Shown here piece after piece: positions 34,070 to 45,100 of a DNA stretch of 52,844 nucleotides (position 1 is its first letter; each line of letters starts with the position of its first letter). The position numbers were made by a program, and so were the translations under genes. Under the pieces are notes generated by a model. That model was not told the DNA's origin, made no database searches, and saw only the letters and a program-made list of their open reading frames with translations. The stretch lies in contig WELB01000193.1 in NCBI GenBank assembly GCA_009602725.1, forward strand, positions 99,583-152,426. Direction: 5' to 3'. The stretch is from Spirogloea muscicola. Taxonomy: Eukaryota; Streptophyta; Zygnematophyceae; Spirogloeales; Spirogloeaceae.

Positions 34070-37012
34070 ATGGCCGCCGCCTCCGTCGCCGCCGCTCCAC
34101 CATGGGTTTCCGGCCCCCTCCCCCCGCGCCGCGGGCCCTCCGATGGCTCAGCGGACGGCAAAGCGGCGGAGGCCCTTTCCAGCGCGGCCGCCGCCACGGC
34201 CGCCACGGCGCGGCATGCCCCGCCGCGCCGGCTGTGCGACTCACGCCGCAGCGGCGGACGGCACGCCCCGGTGGTGGTCGATGGCGCCTCGGCGGCGCGC
34301 CGCTGGTCAGGTATCTAGCCGCCGCCGCCGCTGCCGCCTTCTCTGCCGCCGCCGTCGCACGCCGAACGAGCAGAGCCTGGAGCCGCGACCTGGCCTTGGA
34401 CCTCATTGGCGATGTGGCGACTTGGCGAGGCTGGCCCTCTGCAGTCGCAGCCTGTCAGGAAGCAGCCGCCCGCCAGCCATGGAGGCCGGGGCGTCGACGA
34501 CTCACCGTGGCACGGGCTGCACTGGCCACGGAAGGCCACGAAACTGTCGTTGCGCAAGCTCCCGCGACTCCGGTGCAGAAACTTGCCTAGCTGGCGCAGC
34601 TTGCTTTGGCAGTATTTGCAGTATTTGCAGGATTTGCAGTATTTGCAGTATTTGGTGGCGGCAGGGGCCTTCTGAGCGGCGGGGCCAGGCTGCTCCTTGC
34701 TTTCGTGCTTCCTTCACTGCACTGTGATGACGTTACCGGGGCCAGGCTGCTCCTTGCTTTCGTGCTTCCTTCACTGCACTGTGATGACGTTACCATAACC
34801 AAACAAATGAAATATACCACCGAGACTATCTCTTGCTCAGTTGCTAGTTGAGATATGACCAGTTCGTGAAGGCTCTCTGGCTTGGGCATAAGCGCCACGA
34901 CAGCGGTTGCGACGGCGTGACAGGATGTCGCCGACGGCAGTGTCTCCGTCATCCTGCTGGCTGGAGGCATCGGCAAGCGCATGGGCGTAAGTTTCATTGG
35001 GAATCAGTCTGCCAGCTCCTTTCTGCTCTTCTTCACTGCTGAGGCGCGTTGTAGCTGAAGCCTGGTCTTGGTAGTGCTTCCTGCAGTAGAACGTGGCAGC
35101 CGCCACTGTCAGGTGCAGACTGGACTCCTGACTTGCCTCTGTACTGCTTCTGCAGGCGAGCATGCCCAAGCAATACCTTCCTCTGGTGGAACAGCCAATC
35201 TGCCTGTACAGGTGATTTACATCCTTCTGCATCCTCATCTTTTTGCCGCTCAAGCCCTTCTTGTCAGTTCTTTGTATCAGCTGTTACTTATAGCAGAGCA
35301 CTGCTATGACGCAAGCACGTGCAAAGTCCCTGGTTATACTGATTGATGCCAGCGCTTACTATCTGTGTACTGTATCAACAGCCTCTACACATTCTGCCAG
35401 CTGCCGGAGGTTGGCGAGATAGTGATTGTTTGTGACCCTGCATACCAGCATATGTTCAAAGGTTGGCCTTTCTGAAGCAGAAACCTGAAGCTAGAACGAA
35501 GACCTTGCAACTTTGCAGACGATTGAAATAGGATTCAAGCTTAAGCACTGCACCTCAGTAGCAGGTGCACAATTCGCTTACGAAAATTTGGCGAGCTTTG
35601 CTTTTGCCAGCGGCTGTAGAAGAGAAGCGGGTCGCAGGAACAAAAGTGGCGATTCACTTTGCACTGCCTGGCAAGGAGAGGCAAGACTCTGTTTTCAGCG
35701 GGCTCCAAGTACGATGGCAGCAGCCAAATGCGGCAAACCTTATGAATTCTTCTCGCCACTTTTGATAAGAAGCTGACTCAAAGGACAAACCCATGTATTA
35801 CTTGACTGTACATCGTCAAAATATGCTGGCAGGAGGTCAGGCCCGAGGCGGTGCTAGTCGCAGTTCATGACTCTGCGCGACCACTTGTTACAGCACAGGA
35901 TGTGCGGCAGGTGCTTGTCTCTACAGCTCCTTATTTGTGCCGCCAAGATGCACTGTTGCAATGAGCTCGCTCTTTGGACATCTACCTTGTCTCAACGGCA
36001 AGTGCAGCCTTGTTCCCTACTTACGTGTGCAGCATGCAGGTCATCAAGGACGCTATGACCCATGGAGCAGCTGTGCTAGGAGTTCCTGTCAAAGCTACCA
36101 TCAAGCAGGTTCGAATTAGATTCGCAACCACATGATGAACTAGCCATCTCTTGAATTTCTTCTTCTAATAGTGGAATAGCTTCTAGTGAGTGATATCTCG
36201 TCTAGTGTCGAGGATACTTATAGGACAAGCGCACCTTAGAATTTATGCGGTGTGATTGACCAAGTAGAAGTCCATTTATTGTGCCTGGCAGGTTGGCAAA
36301 GGCAACTTCGTGGTGAAGACCTTAGATAGGAGCACGCTGTGGGAGATGCAGACTCCGCAGGTAAGCCACGTGCCTGTACACCTGTCCAGCTCTTTGATGA
36401 TGTCCATTAGTATAAGAGGGAGTCATTTGTATGTGACATTGATAGTAGCTTGATCCTCTGGCATCGTAATGACTTGGCATCTGTCACTAGATTGTGCACA
36501 TGTCGTGACCTGCAGGTCATCGAGCCAGGTCTTTTGAGAAGGGGCTTTGAGCTAGTCAACAGGTGTGCTTTAGAATCATTCAGCTCTCCTCCATCGAGTC
36601 TCTTCCTTCACACGATTCAGCAACCACTTTGGATGTTGCAAGTGCAACAAGCTAGCACGACTTCTCCAGGATGGCTGACCCCTTCGGCTTTATTGCAGAG
36701 AAAAGCTGGAGGTAACTGACGACGTGTCCATTGTGGAGCACCTGAAGCATCCAGTGTGCATTACATGCGGTTCCTACTCCAATCTCAAGGTTGGGCTCTG
36801 CCCATGCGGACCCAACACTATCGCTTAACTTTCTGGCTACCAGCTGCTTGGCAAGGAGAAAGTTGGTTGTGGAACTTTGAGCTCGCTGCGTCGTGGTGGG
36901 TGGTTGATGACAGGTCACCACGCCTGATGATCTCCTCATGGCGGAGCGCATCCTGGGCCAGCACAAGGACATAGTGCAGGTTTCTGAGCCGGTTGCCGCA
37001 GTTGCCAGCTAA
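34070..37012 (+). CDS. ISPD: 2-C-methyl-D-erythritol 4-phosphate cytidylyltransferase (IspD), plastid
   Basis: Third enzyme of the plastid MEP pathway to isoprenoids: it transfers CMP from CTP to methylerythritol 4-phosphate. Exons that join in phase: 34924-34986 ([16 protein letters not shown], the nucleotide-binding glycine motif), 35156-35211 (MPKQYLPL, catalytic Lys), 35382-35461, 35620-35708 ([17 protein letters not shown]), 35833-35910 ([11 protein letters not shown]), 36040-36108, 36292-36360 ([15 protein letters not shown]), 36516-36562, 36699-36789 ([14 protein letters not shown]) and 36914-37012 ([13 protein letters not shown], then TAA). Together they give a complete catalytic domain of about 245 residues, with the family motifs in order. 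The 5' part is provisional: a GC-rich frame from the ATG at 34070 (Ala/Arg/Ser-rich, transit-peptide-like) runs to 34317, but its phase does not join 34924 directly, so an unseen exon or another start is needed. Confidence 0.93.
34606..34800 (+). repeat. Two tandem repeats upstream of the first IspD catalytic exon
   Basis: 34606-34655: five units of a 9-nt repeat (gcagtattt type; one variant gcaggattt). About 34681-34794: a direct duplication of about 58 bp (ggggccaggctgctccttgc, then ttcgtgcttccttcactgca and ctgtgatgacgttacc), nearly exact. Both probably lie in the intron before the exon at 34924. Confidence 0.85.
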
Positions 37013-37846
37013 GGCTTGAAGACTGCGCGTCAACCTCATACACATCTGTTGTAGGCTTCCTCCCCCGCTTGGGTAGTCGGGTGACTGGTTGCAAGCCGTT
37101 TTAGATTGCAGCTCGTATTCCTTGACGTAGCTTAGATTCTTGAGGTAGATAATAGGTAGCTGAGAAAGGTAACAGGGCAAAACAAAGGCATTGTACTTGG
37201 ACTCGGGGTGCTTAACGCACCAACCAGGAGCCCAGGTTTCTACGATTGCAGCAGCTCAGCAAGCCGAGCACAAGATCAAGGCCCGACTAGGAGCTTCTGT
37301 GCACCTTGTGATGCTTGCGACACCACTTGCTCCTGTTGAGCTACTCCTCCAGTAGCTTGATCTACGTTCTTCGGGCTCTTTGGGCCCTTCTTTGGAGCGG
37401 AAGACTCTTCCAGCAGAGGGCGATGGCTGTGATTGCCGGGCTCAAAAGAGAACGAACACGGTTTGAAGGGGCCAAGAAAAGCGCGAAAGCTTACAGCGTA
37501 CAGATCGGAACAAACGAAGGCCAATGGCCACGTACGAAGGCAAGCACATCTTATGACGTACTTCAGCCACTGGGAGGGGCCGAGTCTAGCGGGGCTTGCG
37601 GACAGTGGGGCGAAGCGGCCCGGCCACCGTCTCCAAGGTCTGGGCGCGCCGCGTGGGGCCGAGCGTGGGCTCCACCGCGCCCCGCCCCGCCTCCCTCCCC
37701 CGCACCCCACCGTACGCTTACCTCGCGCCTCCCTTTCTTCCCACCCCCCACTTTCCCCTCAGCCTCAGTCCTTCCGCCATTGCCGGCGCCGCGCGCCGCT
37801 GCGCCGGCGGCGGCGGCTGCGGCTGCGGCGGCGGCGNNNNNGGCCT

Positions 37847-37882
<36 letters not shown>

Positions 37883-37892
37883 CAGTGGCGGC
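37013..37892. other. IspD-glutaredoxin intergenic region
   Basis: Contains one hairpin-tail repeat unit at about 37375-37475 (gaagactcttccagcagagg, later ggtttgaaggggcc) and then GC-rich sequence with (GGC)n runs and a 5-N gap at 37837-37841, just before the glutaredoxin ATG. The promoter and 5' leader of the glutaredoxin gene should lie here. Confidence 0.5.
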
Positions 37893-40485
37893 ATGGGTTG
37901 CGTGCAGGCACGGTCGCTGGAGGCGAGCTCGCAGGTCAATGGCTACGCCTCGTCGCCGGAGAAGCTGGCCGCGGGCGCCGGCGGCGGCGAGGCGGCCAAG
38001 GCCGGAGGCGGCGGCGGCGAGGGCGTCCACGTGGTGTCGCTCATGTCGTCCACGCTGGGGTCGCTGCACGTCGACTACGGCGACCTGGACCGCGCCGAGG
38101 AGGACGCCACTGCTGCCGCCGCCGCCGCCGCCGCCGAGGACGACCCCGTGGAGGCCGAGATCGCGGCCATGAAGAGCCAGCACCTCGACCCCTCGCAAAA
38201 GTGGACCAGCGACAGGTATTGAACCGGCATCGACCGATTGCCATGCGGCAGCTCTATCGCAGGCCTGCCGTGTGGAGCTCGCGCTTCTGCCGCATTCTCG
38301 ATGCGGTCATTGTTAAGAGCTGCATCCAGAGACCCGCGTTCAAATCACGATGAGTGCCGCCTGGGCTGAGCTCCGCCAGCTGTGCCAGCTCCGCCAGCTC
38401 CTGCGGCCGCATCGAGTGCTGGCGGCGAGCAAAGTAACAATCAGCAAATACACGTATCGGTGTTTGAAATCTGGGGAATTGTTTGCATTGGTGTTTGCAG
38501 CATAGACTTGAGCGAGCTGGAGAGTGAGGGAGGCACCGGCGGCGCGCCGGGCTCGCGGCGGAGCATTGCACGGGCTCGGCTGCACGGCGCCGGGCTGGTC
38601 GAGGACGGCGACGACCTGGGCGCGTGGCCCGAGGGCGACACGACAGAGGAGGAGGAGGCAGCGATTGACATTGGCGAGCTCATGGCCGGCCTGGACGAGG
38701 AGGATGACCTGGTCGAGGGCGATCGCGATGCTGAGGTCGCGGCCGGTGAATCATCGCTCACTGCAAAGCCCTCAGAAGGTGACGCAGCTCAGCACGTGAA
38801 CGTTGATGGCGGCGACCACGACGACGACGACGATGAGAGCGGCAGCAGCGAGGAGGCCCACCTGCACCGCGAGAGCATTGCCGCCGGGTTCTCGGGCCGG
38901 CCATTCCGCCCGCCGCCCATCCTGCGCATCCCGTCGCTGGTGAAGGAGGAGGTGGCCTTCGCCACGATGCTGGCTGACAAGCAGCACCCGGGACATCCGG
39001 CTGACCTTGACAGGGCACCTCTGGCATCAGTGGTGGACGCTGGCGCTTCTCCTAAGCCGCCAGCAAATAGCAATGGAATGGTCGACGGAGCGTCTCCGGA
39101 GCTTGGGAGCCCGATCTTTGACCTGGCGGTGCTCATTGATGTGGAGCACCCGACTCCTGCCGGCACGCCCGGCCGGCGTCAGTCCATGGACTCGCAGTCC
39201 TGGACGCCACAGAAGAGTCCCGAGAGCAGCGGCGGCGGCGCTGGCGGTCGGGGGCGGTTGAGCTTCGATGGGCGGCGGCAGCTCAGCCCCATTGCACTGG
39301 CCAGGGGTCATAATCCTGGCGCTGCTGGGACGCCCAATGGTGATGCAGCTCCGGCGCGCCTCTCATTGTCGCCGGATGGCTCGCTGTTTGACCCTGACCT
39401 CCTGGCCTCCATGGAGGCAGCGTTCCACGACTCCAACAAGGATAATTGGGACGGCGCTGCCGCCGCCGGCGAGCCGCAGCCGGTCATGGTCCGCCCCGAG
39501 TCTAAGGAGGCCCCTGCTGCCGGGGCCCACCTGCTGCCGCCGCTGCAGCTTCCAACGTCCGGCAAAGTTGCTGGCCACTCGGCACTGCTGGCGTGCTTTC
39601 CAGCCATCTGCCCGCCGCGCGGCATGGATGGGGCTGTGCTCTATACCACAAGCCTTCGAGGGGTCCGCCAGACTTTTGAAGACTGCAGGCACAAAATTCT
39701 TAATAACCCCTGACTATGCAAGACCTGAGTTTGACTTTGCTTGCAGTTGAAGTTTCCGCACATCTGCATTGGCTGCACACTGATGAAGCAACTGCTGGCG
39801 GTGGCAGCCGTGCAAGGGCACTGCTGGAGGCTCTTGGCGTCGCCGTCGATGAGCGGGACGTGTCGTTGCACTTGGAGTACCGGGACGAGCTCCGTGTGCT
39901 GCTGGGCCCTACCGTGGGCCCCGTGCCGCACCTTTTTGTGCGCGGTTTCCACATTGGCGGCGCGGCAGACATCGAGCGGTTGCATGAGGGGCAGGCCCTT
40001 GCGCCACTGCTCCAGGGACTTCCGCAGCTGGTGAGGGCCCCGGGCTGCACTTTCTCTCTCGGATTCTCTTATCTACTTAGTCTTGCTGCCTCCTAAATCA
40101 CGCAAAGGCGTCAGCTTCTTACCAGTTTTGCCTCCCTTTCCAGGAAATCCTGCAAACGTGCAGAGTTGCATGAACCTGTTAAGGGAGTTGCTCATTGCTT
40201 GCTTGTGTGTTCCTCTCTGAGACTATTGTTAAGGGTTGCACATTAGTTGTGGGCTAACATGGTAACCTGTTGGGTTGAGGTCCATAAGCTTGCGATGACT
40301 AAGCAAGCTTCTGGGCACCTTGGCAGGAGGGCAAGTGCATGATGTGCAATGGCATGCGGTTTGTGCCCTGTCACGCGTGCAATGGCAGCTGCAAGCTCAG
40401 TGAAAAGGGCGGGGCCGTGCTGGCATGTTCTTACTGCAATGAGAACGGCCTCATGCGCTGCCCGCTCTGCCTGCCCTCCCCATGA
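37893..40485 (+). CDS. Plant-type glutaredoxin family protein with N-myristoylation motif and C-terminal CxxC zinc module
   Basis: Redox-fold protein of the plant family typified by At5g39865/At3g28850. Four exons: 37893-38215, 38501-39688, 39808-40030 and 40327-40485 (TGA), all in phase, giving 630 residues. It starts MGCVQARS; Met-Gly-Cys is a likely myristoylation and palmitoylation signal, as in relatives. Residues about 20-480 are acidic and disordered (IAAGFSGRPFRPPPILRIPS and PIFDLAVLIDVEHPTP are recognisable islands). The glutaredoxin domain begins AVLYTTSLRGVRQTFEDC (no CPYC; a single Cys at the end), then RALLEALGVAVDERDVSLH and VGPVPHLFVRGFHIGGAADI. The last exon holds four CxxC pairs (CMMC, CHAC, CSYC, CPLC), a DnaJ-like zinc module. 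Intron 2 has a GC donor (CAG/GCAC) and is accepted because the joined FEDCSRARALLEALG fits the family exactly. Confidence 0.93.
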
Positions 40486-41475
40486 TCAGTCTTAGGATGC
40501 CGTGGACTTGGCCATTGGCTCCAGTTACAAGGATTCTGCTTCCCGTTTCTCGAGTTATGTAGCACCAAGCTCTGAGTACTGAGGTCTTTAGGCTTCATCC
40601 AGCTTCCTTTGTAGGCTGCCAGCTATGAGAATTTCATACATTTTCGCCTTCAACCTTTACATACCTGTCATAATAAGTAGGGTAGCCCTTGGTTCCTTGG
40701 TACAGGGATAGACGGTAAAGTGCAAGCCAATGCACAACCACCCCTGACTCAGAATCATTTAGAAAACCATTATGACTCTCTTGATGTGTAAAACTTACTA
40801 CAGCTGGATGTGTTCTATAGCTGGTAACAGGACTAGTGCTCTGGTGAGTGGGAATCGGGCAAAGCTTGTCAACCACTGGTGAGGGGTTCGAGAGTGCTGG
40901 GTTCTGCCAATATTGCAACAATGTCCAAGAAAGTTGAGCTGTTCTTGAGCTAGGCTGCAACTGTTGCAGGTGAAAGCGATTGTGCACCTGTTGTCTTTGA
41001 AACCTCACCAGAGTCACCGACAAGCAAGCTGTCGCTGCATCCCGACTTGGGCTACCCTGTAGTTTACAGTGCGATGAGTAGCTGCCCCCCTTTCCAATCC
41101 CTCTATCTGCACAGGCTCTGCTTAGCCTGCGGAGTGGCTGGACATTTGCAACTCTGTAAGCACAGCAAAGTTTTGCGATTGCCACAAAAGCGTGACTCTT
41201 AAGCAGGCAATGGCTGTACAGAGCCAGCCCCTTGATTTGGGGCTAGCGTCGGGTTAAGAAGAACCAGGGTGGAAAGACCTGCTCGATTCTCAAGCTATGT
41301 GTCACTCCAACAATTAATTGGACTTAGACCTTAGTCTACAATCAAGGAGGTCGTCAAGGCAAGCCAAAACCCTGCACACTCTGCTCCGCCAGATCCAAGT
41401 AGGAAACAGAATGAAGTTGGTGTCAGCACTGGTGCTGGCGTAGCAGCAGAAACAGGCGGTGGTCTTTAACAGCCA
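40486..41475. other. Convergent intergenic region between the glutaredoxin and bromodomain genes
   Basis: Both neighbours end here, so the segment carries their 3' untranslated regions and terminators. A 183-codon minus-strand open stretch (40634-41185) has no ATG at its upstream end and no recognisable motif, and is discounted. No repeat-family copy was seen. Confidence 0.5.
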
Positions 41476-42141
41476 TCAATGTGGAAACAGTTGGAGAGCT
41501 CCATCTGAGTCTGGCAGGAGGGGGGACTCTGGAGGCTCCAAGTTCAGCTCGAGGTCGTGCGAGGGCCAGTGGTAGGGTGCCGCGTGCTGCAGGTTGAGAT
41601 CAAAGTCCAGGCCACCAAGCAGATGGGCAGAGGCAGCCTCTGCAGACTGCGCTAGGGCCACTGACCGCGAGGACGTGAGCTGGGGGCTCGCCTGCAAGGG
41701 CAAGGCCTGGGTGGCGATCCCACCGTGCTGCGGTAGCTGAGGCTGCTGCGGCGGCTGCTGCTGCTGCTGCTGCCAATGTTGCTGCAGCTGCTGCCGGTGC
41801 TCCTGTAGTTGCTGCTGCTGCTGATGCTGCTGCTGCTGCTGCACCTCCTGCTTCGGTCTTAGCTGCTGCTCCTGCTGCTGCCCCTGTAGTTGCTGCTGCT
41901 GCTGCTGCTCCTTCTTCAGCTGCTGCTGCTTCTGCTGTTGTTGTTGGAGCTGCTGCTGCTGCAGCTTCTGCTGCTGCTGCAGCTGCTGCAGCTGCTGCTG
42001 TTGAAGCTGCTGCCATTGCTGTCGCTGCTGCTGCTGTTGCTGCCGCTGCTGCTGCTGCCTCTGCTGCCGCAGCAGCTGCTGCTGGCGCAACTGCTGCTGC
42101 TGCTGTTGTTGGTGATGCTGCTGCAGCTGCTGCTGCTGCTG

Positions 42142-42199
<58 letters not shown>

Positions 42200-45100
42200 G
42201 GCTGCTGCTGCTGCTGCTGCTGCCCCTGCTCGACCTGCTGCTGCTGCTGCCGCCGCTGTTGCTGCATTTGCTGCTGCTGAGTCACCTGGTGCTGCTGTTG
42301 CTGCTGTAACTGATTCTGCAATAGTTGCTGCTGCTGGTGTTGGCGCTGCTGTAGTTGTTGATGCTGTTGCTGCTGCTGTTGCTGCTCTTGTTGTGAGTGG
42401 TAGTGGTGCTGTACTTGCGGCTGCTTCTGGTGCTGCTGCGGCTGCTGCTGTGACCCAAGTGCCTCGCCCTCCGCTGCCCTGCCCTGCTGCGGTTGCCGAG
42501 CGACTGCCACCAAAGAGGGCGGCCCTTTGGTAACGTAGACCTGAGCGGCCCCCTGAGCTGTTGCCCCAGACCCCCCTGCCATGGCTGACACCTCCTGCTG
42601 CTGGCCAGGCTCCAACATTGTTGCGACCTTCCGCTGCAGCGGCTTTCCCGTAGGCGCATGGCCACCAGCCGCACGGGGCGCCTGGGAGAGCGGCTGCTGC
42701 ACTCCGAGCTTGCCGGGCTGAGCAGCGGCGGCCTTGGCGTTGGCAGCGATGCTCGCAGCGGCCGGCTGCTGTGCGGCCGATGGTGGGGTGCTGCTGAGGT
42801 GCTGCTGCTTCTGATACGCAAGCCAGCCCGGACCGAACGCCAGGTGGGGCCCGAGGCAGCGCTGCAACTTCTTCTCTGCCGCCTTCCAGCCTGCCGGCCC
42901 CAGCGCCGCAGCGAATCTCACGAGGCTGCGCGCATAGGCATGGTCGCCTTGCAGCCACCCCGGTCCCTGCATCCGATGCTAACAGCCATCAATTAGCTCA
43001 AGTACGAACTCAAAGCCGTGCATAACAGAAGCTCAGACCATAATCTGGTAGATGGCCGCTTTGGAACCCTCAAGCCCCAGGGCCTGGTCAAGCGCAGTTA
43101 CGATGCGGAACTCTGAGTTAGAGGCCCGGACGAGAGCGGCAGCAGGGCCAGCCCGTGTACCGGCCCGAGGTCCGACTGGTGGTGAAGGTGGGCGTCGCGC
43201 CGCGCCTGCAGCGTGAGGAGCTTGCGCGGCGAGAACGACCGCCGCCGGTGCTCGTGGTCTGCCAGCGGCCGCCGCCCGTCTTTGAGCCCGGCAAGCACAC
43301 CGCCTGCTGCAGAGCCGTCATTGGAGACTCAGCACTTTGGCAATCTGTTGATCCATCAAAGCTCAACTCTCCATCTAGACTAACCATGTGAATCAATCTC
43401 TATAAAGTACTTGATCTATGACCAATGACTTACTAACTAATTGAAGCTCAATAACTTGCTAACTAAAATGAATCCCCGGGCGCCCACCTGACTGATTGGA
43501 GTCGTCATTCGTGGCAGCAGCAGAGGCCGCCCCAGCCGACGAGGCGGGTTGCGCAGCACCGCTGGCGGTAGTGGCGGCGGGGGGCGCGCTGTTGAGGAGG
43601 TGGCCCTTCGCGACAGCGCCGAGCACGCCGAGGCCCTGCGCTGCGAGCTGCAGCGCCAGCTGCTTGCGCTTGCGCCACCCCGCCTTGGCGCTCTTGGGCT
43701 GGCTCCTGATGGCCATGCCGGTGCTGTCAAGGCCGCTGGAGTTGTTGCCGCTCTGCTGCCGGGCGGCCGCCAGCTGCGCTGCCTCCAAAGACCCCCCACC
43801 TGCAAAACCCACAGCCCAATCAGCACCAAGTGATCCACATGATTATCATTGCACATGTTTGATATATAGTACATACAAATACCACAATAACAGACTACCA
43901 GGTTTCTCTTGATCTGCTTCATGCAAACAAATGTGGTGTTTCATGTAGGCGGTCTGAGGAGATGCCATGCCTGGAAGCGGCGGGCCCGACGGATCATGCC
44001 CCTCGCGGAACGAGCGCGGAACTGAGGCAGCCGGCGGCTGGCCGACGGCAAGGGCTGACGCTGGCCTGCTGACGGCGGCGCCGTTTGCAGCGGCATGAGC
44101 GAAGATCAGCACCTTCGCGGCCTCCACCGCTTTCACAGCCACCTCCTGAATGGCCTTGCCCTGCACATTAAAAGGCAGCCATTGAGCACATGGGCCAGAG
44201 ACCAGTACGCTTAATGTGGTAACTGGTCCTTGAACATACCACGCGAACTTACCTGCCGATGGTAGATCGTGTCAGGCTTGTTGTATGTCATGGCATTTGT
44301 GCAAATGAGGTCCACATCCACCTGCAAGCGCAGCACAACTCAACCCGATACTTTGAGCGGCCACAGAGGGCAGGGCGGCAGGCCTGTCCAAGGACGCTGC
44401 TCCTCTCCGAGACGAGCCGCCCTCACCATAAAGAGCTCCCATGTCGTGTACGCGCCGCGTAAGAGTTTCTTGCGGATGGTTCCAAAATCCATCGGACTTG
44501 AGATGACGTCGTAGTAGTCCGGAACCTGCCGCGACGAGCATTTGCGGTCAAGGCTGCGGCACTGGCAGCCCTTTGCCTGCCCTCCAAGGCATACCAGTGA
44601 CAGCAACTCAAGCCCAAGTCCCCCAAAAAGTAGGGTTCAGGGTTTAGGTTAATTCGTAAACCCTAAACATTGGACTGCAATCCTTACTCTTGACACCTAA
44701 AGCTCAAACGCCATAATCTGCACACAACACTCATGCTAAATTCAACTCCGGGTCCATCATGCTGTACTTACCACCTCGACATCGACAGGCTCCGAGAATA
44801 CGCCATAAGTGTCCTTCCTGCCATGCACCAGAAGCTAAGGGGGCTCCATCAGCCACAGATTATCGGTGGGACTCTGCGCCATGCCTCAATAGCCTGCCGT
44901 TGGCAACGACACGCGCGCTGCATGCTAACCGCTGGAGTTTGTCGAGCACCGCCTCAACGACCTTGCGATGTGCTACGACGCCCACGCCACACGGGTGCAG
45001 CACCTCACCTGCTCCAGAGAGGCAGGCCTAGGCGCAACTCAGATCATTATTTTGAAAAAAGGCTAAATGCATATATACCCTCGACTAACCTCAGCCTAGA

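Noticed and set aside
38280-38350. tRNA-like stretch with gcgttcaaatc in glutaredoxin intron 1
   Set aside because: The T-loop-like motif is there, but the T-stem does not pair cleanly and no D-arm or acceptor stem fits, so it is not annotated as a tRNA.
40634-41185. 183-codon minus-strand open frame in the glutaredoxin-bromodomain interval
   Set aside because: No ATG at the upstream end, no motif or biased composition, and it lies in the 3' untranslated space of two convergent genes.
41600-42958. Long poly-Ala and poly-Leu reading frames over the Gln tract
   Set aside because: They are alternative frames of the CAG/CTG repeat. The Gln frame is the one joined to the conserved BRD C-terminal block.
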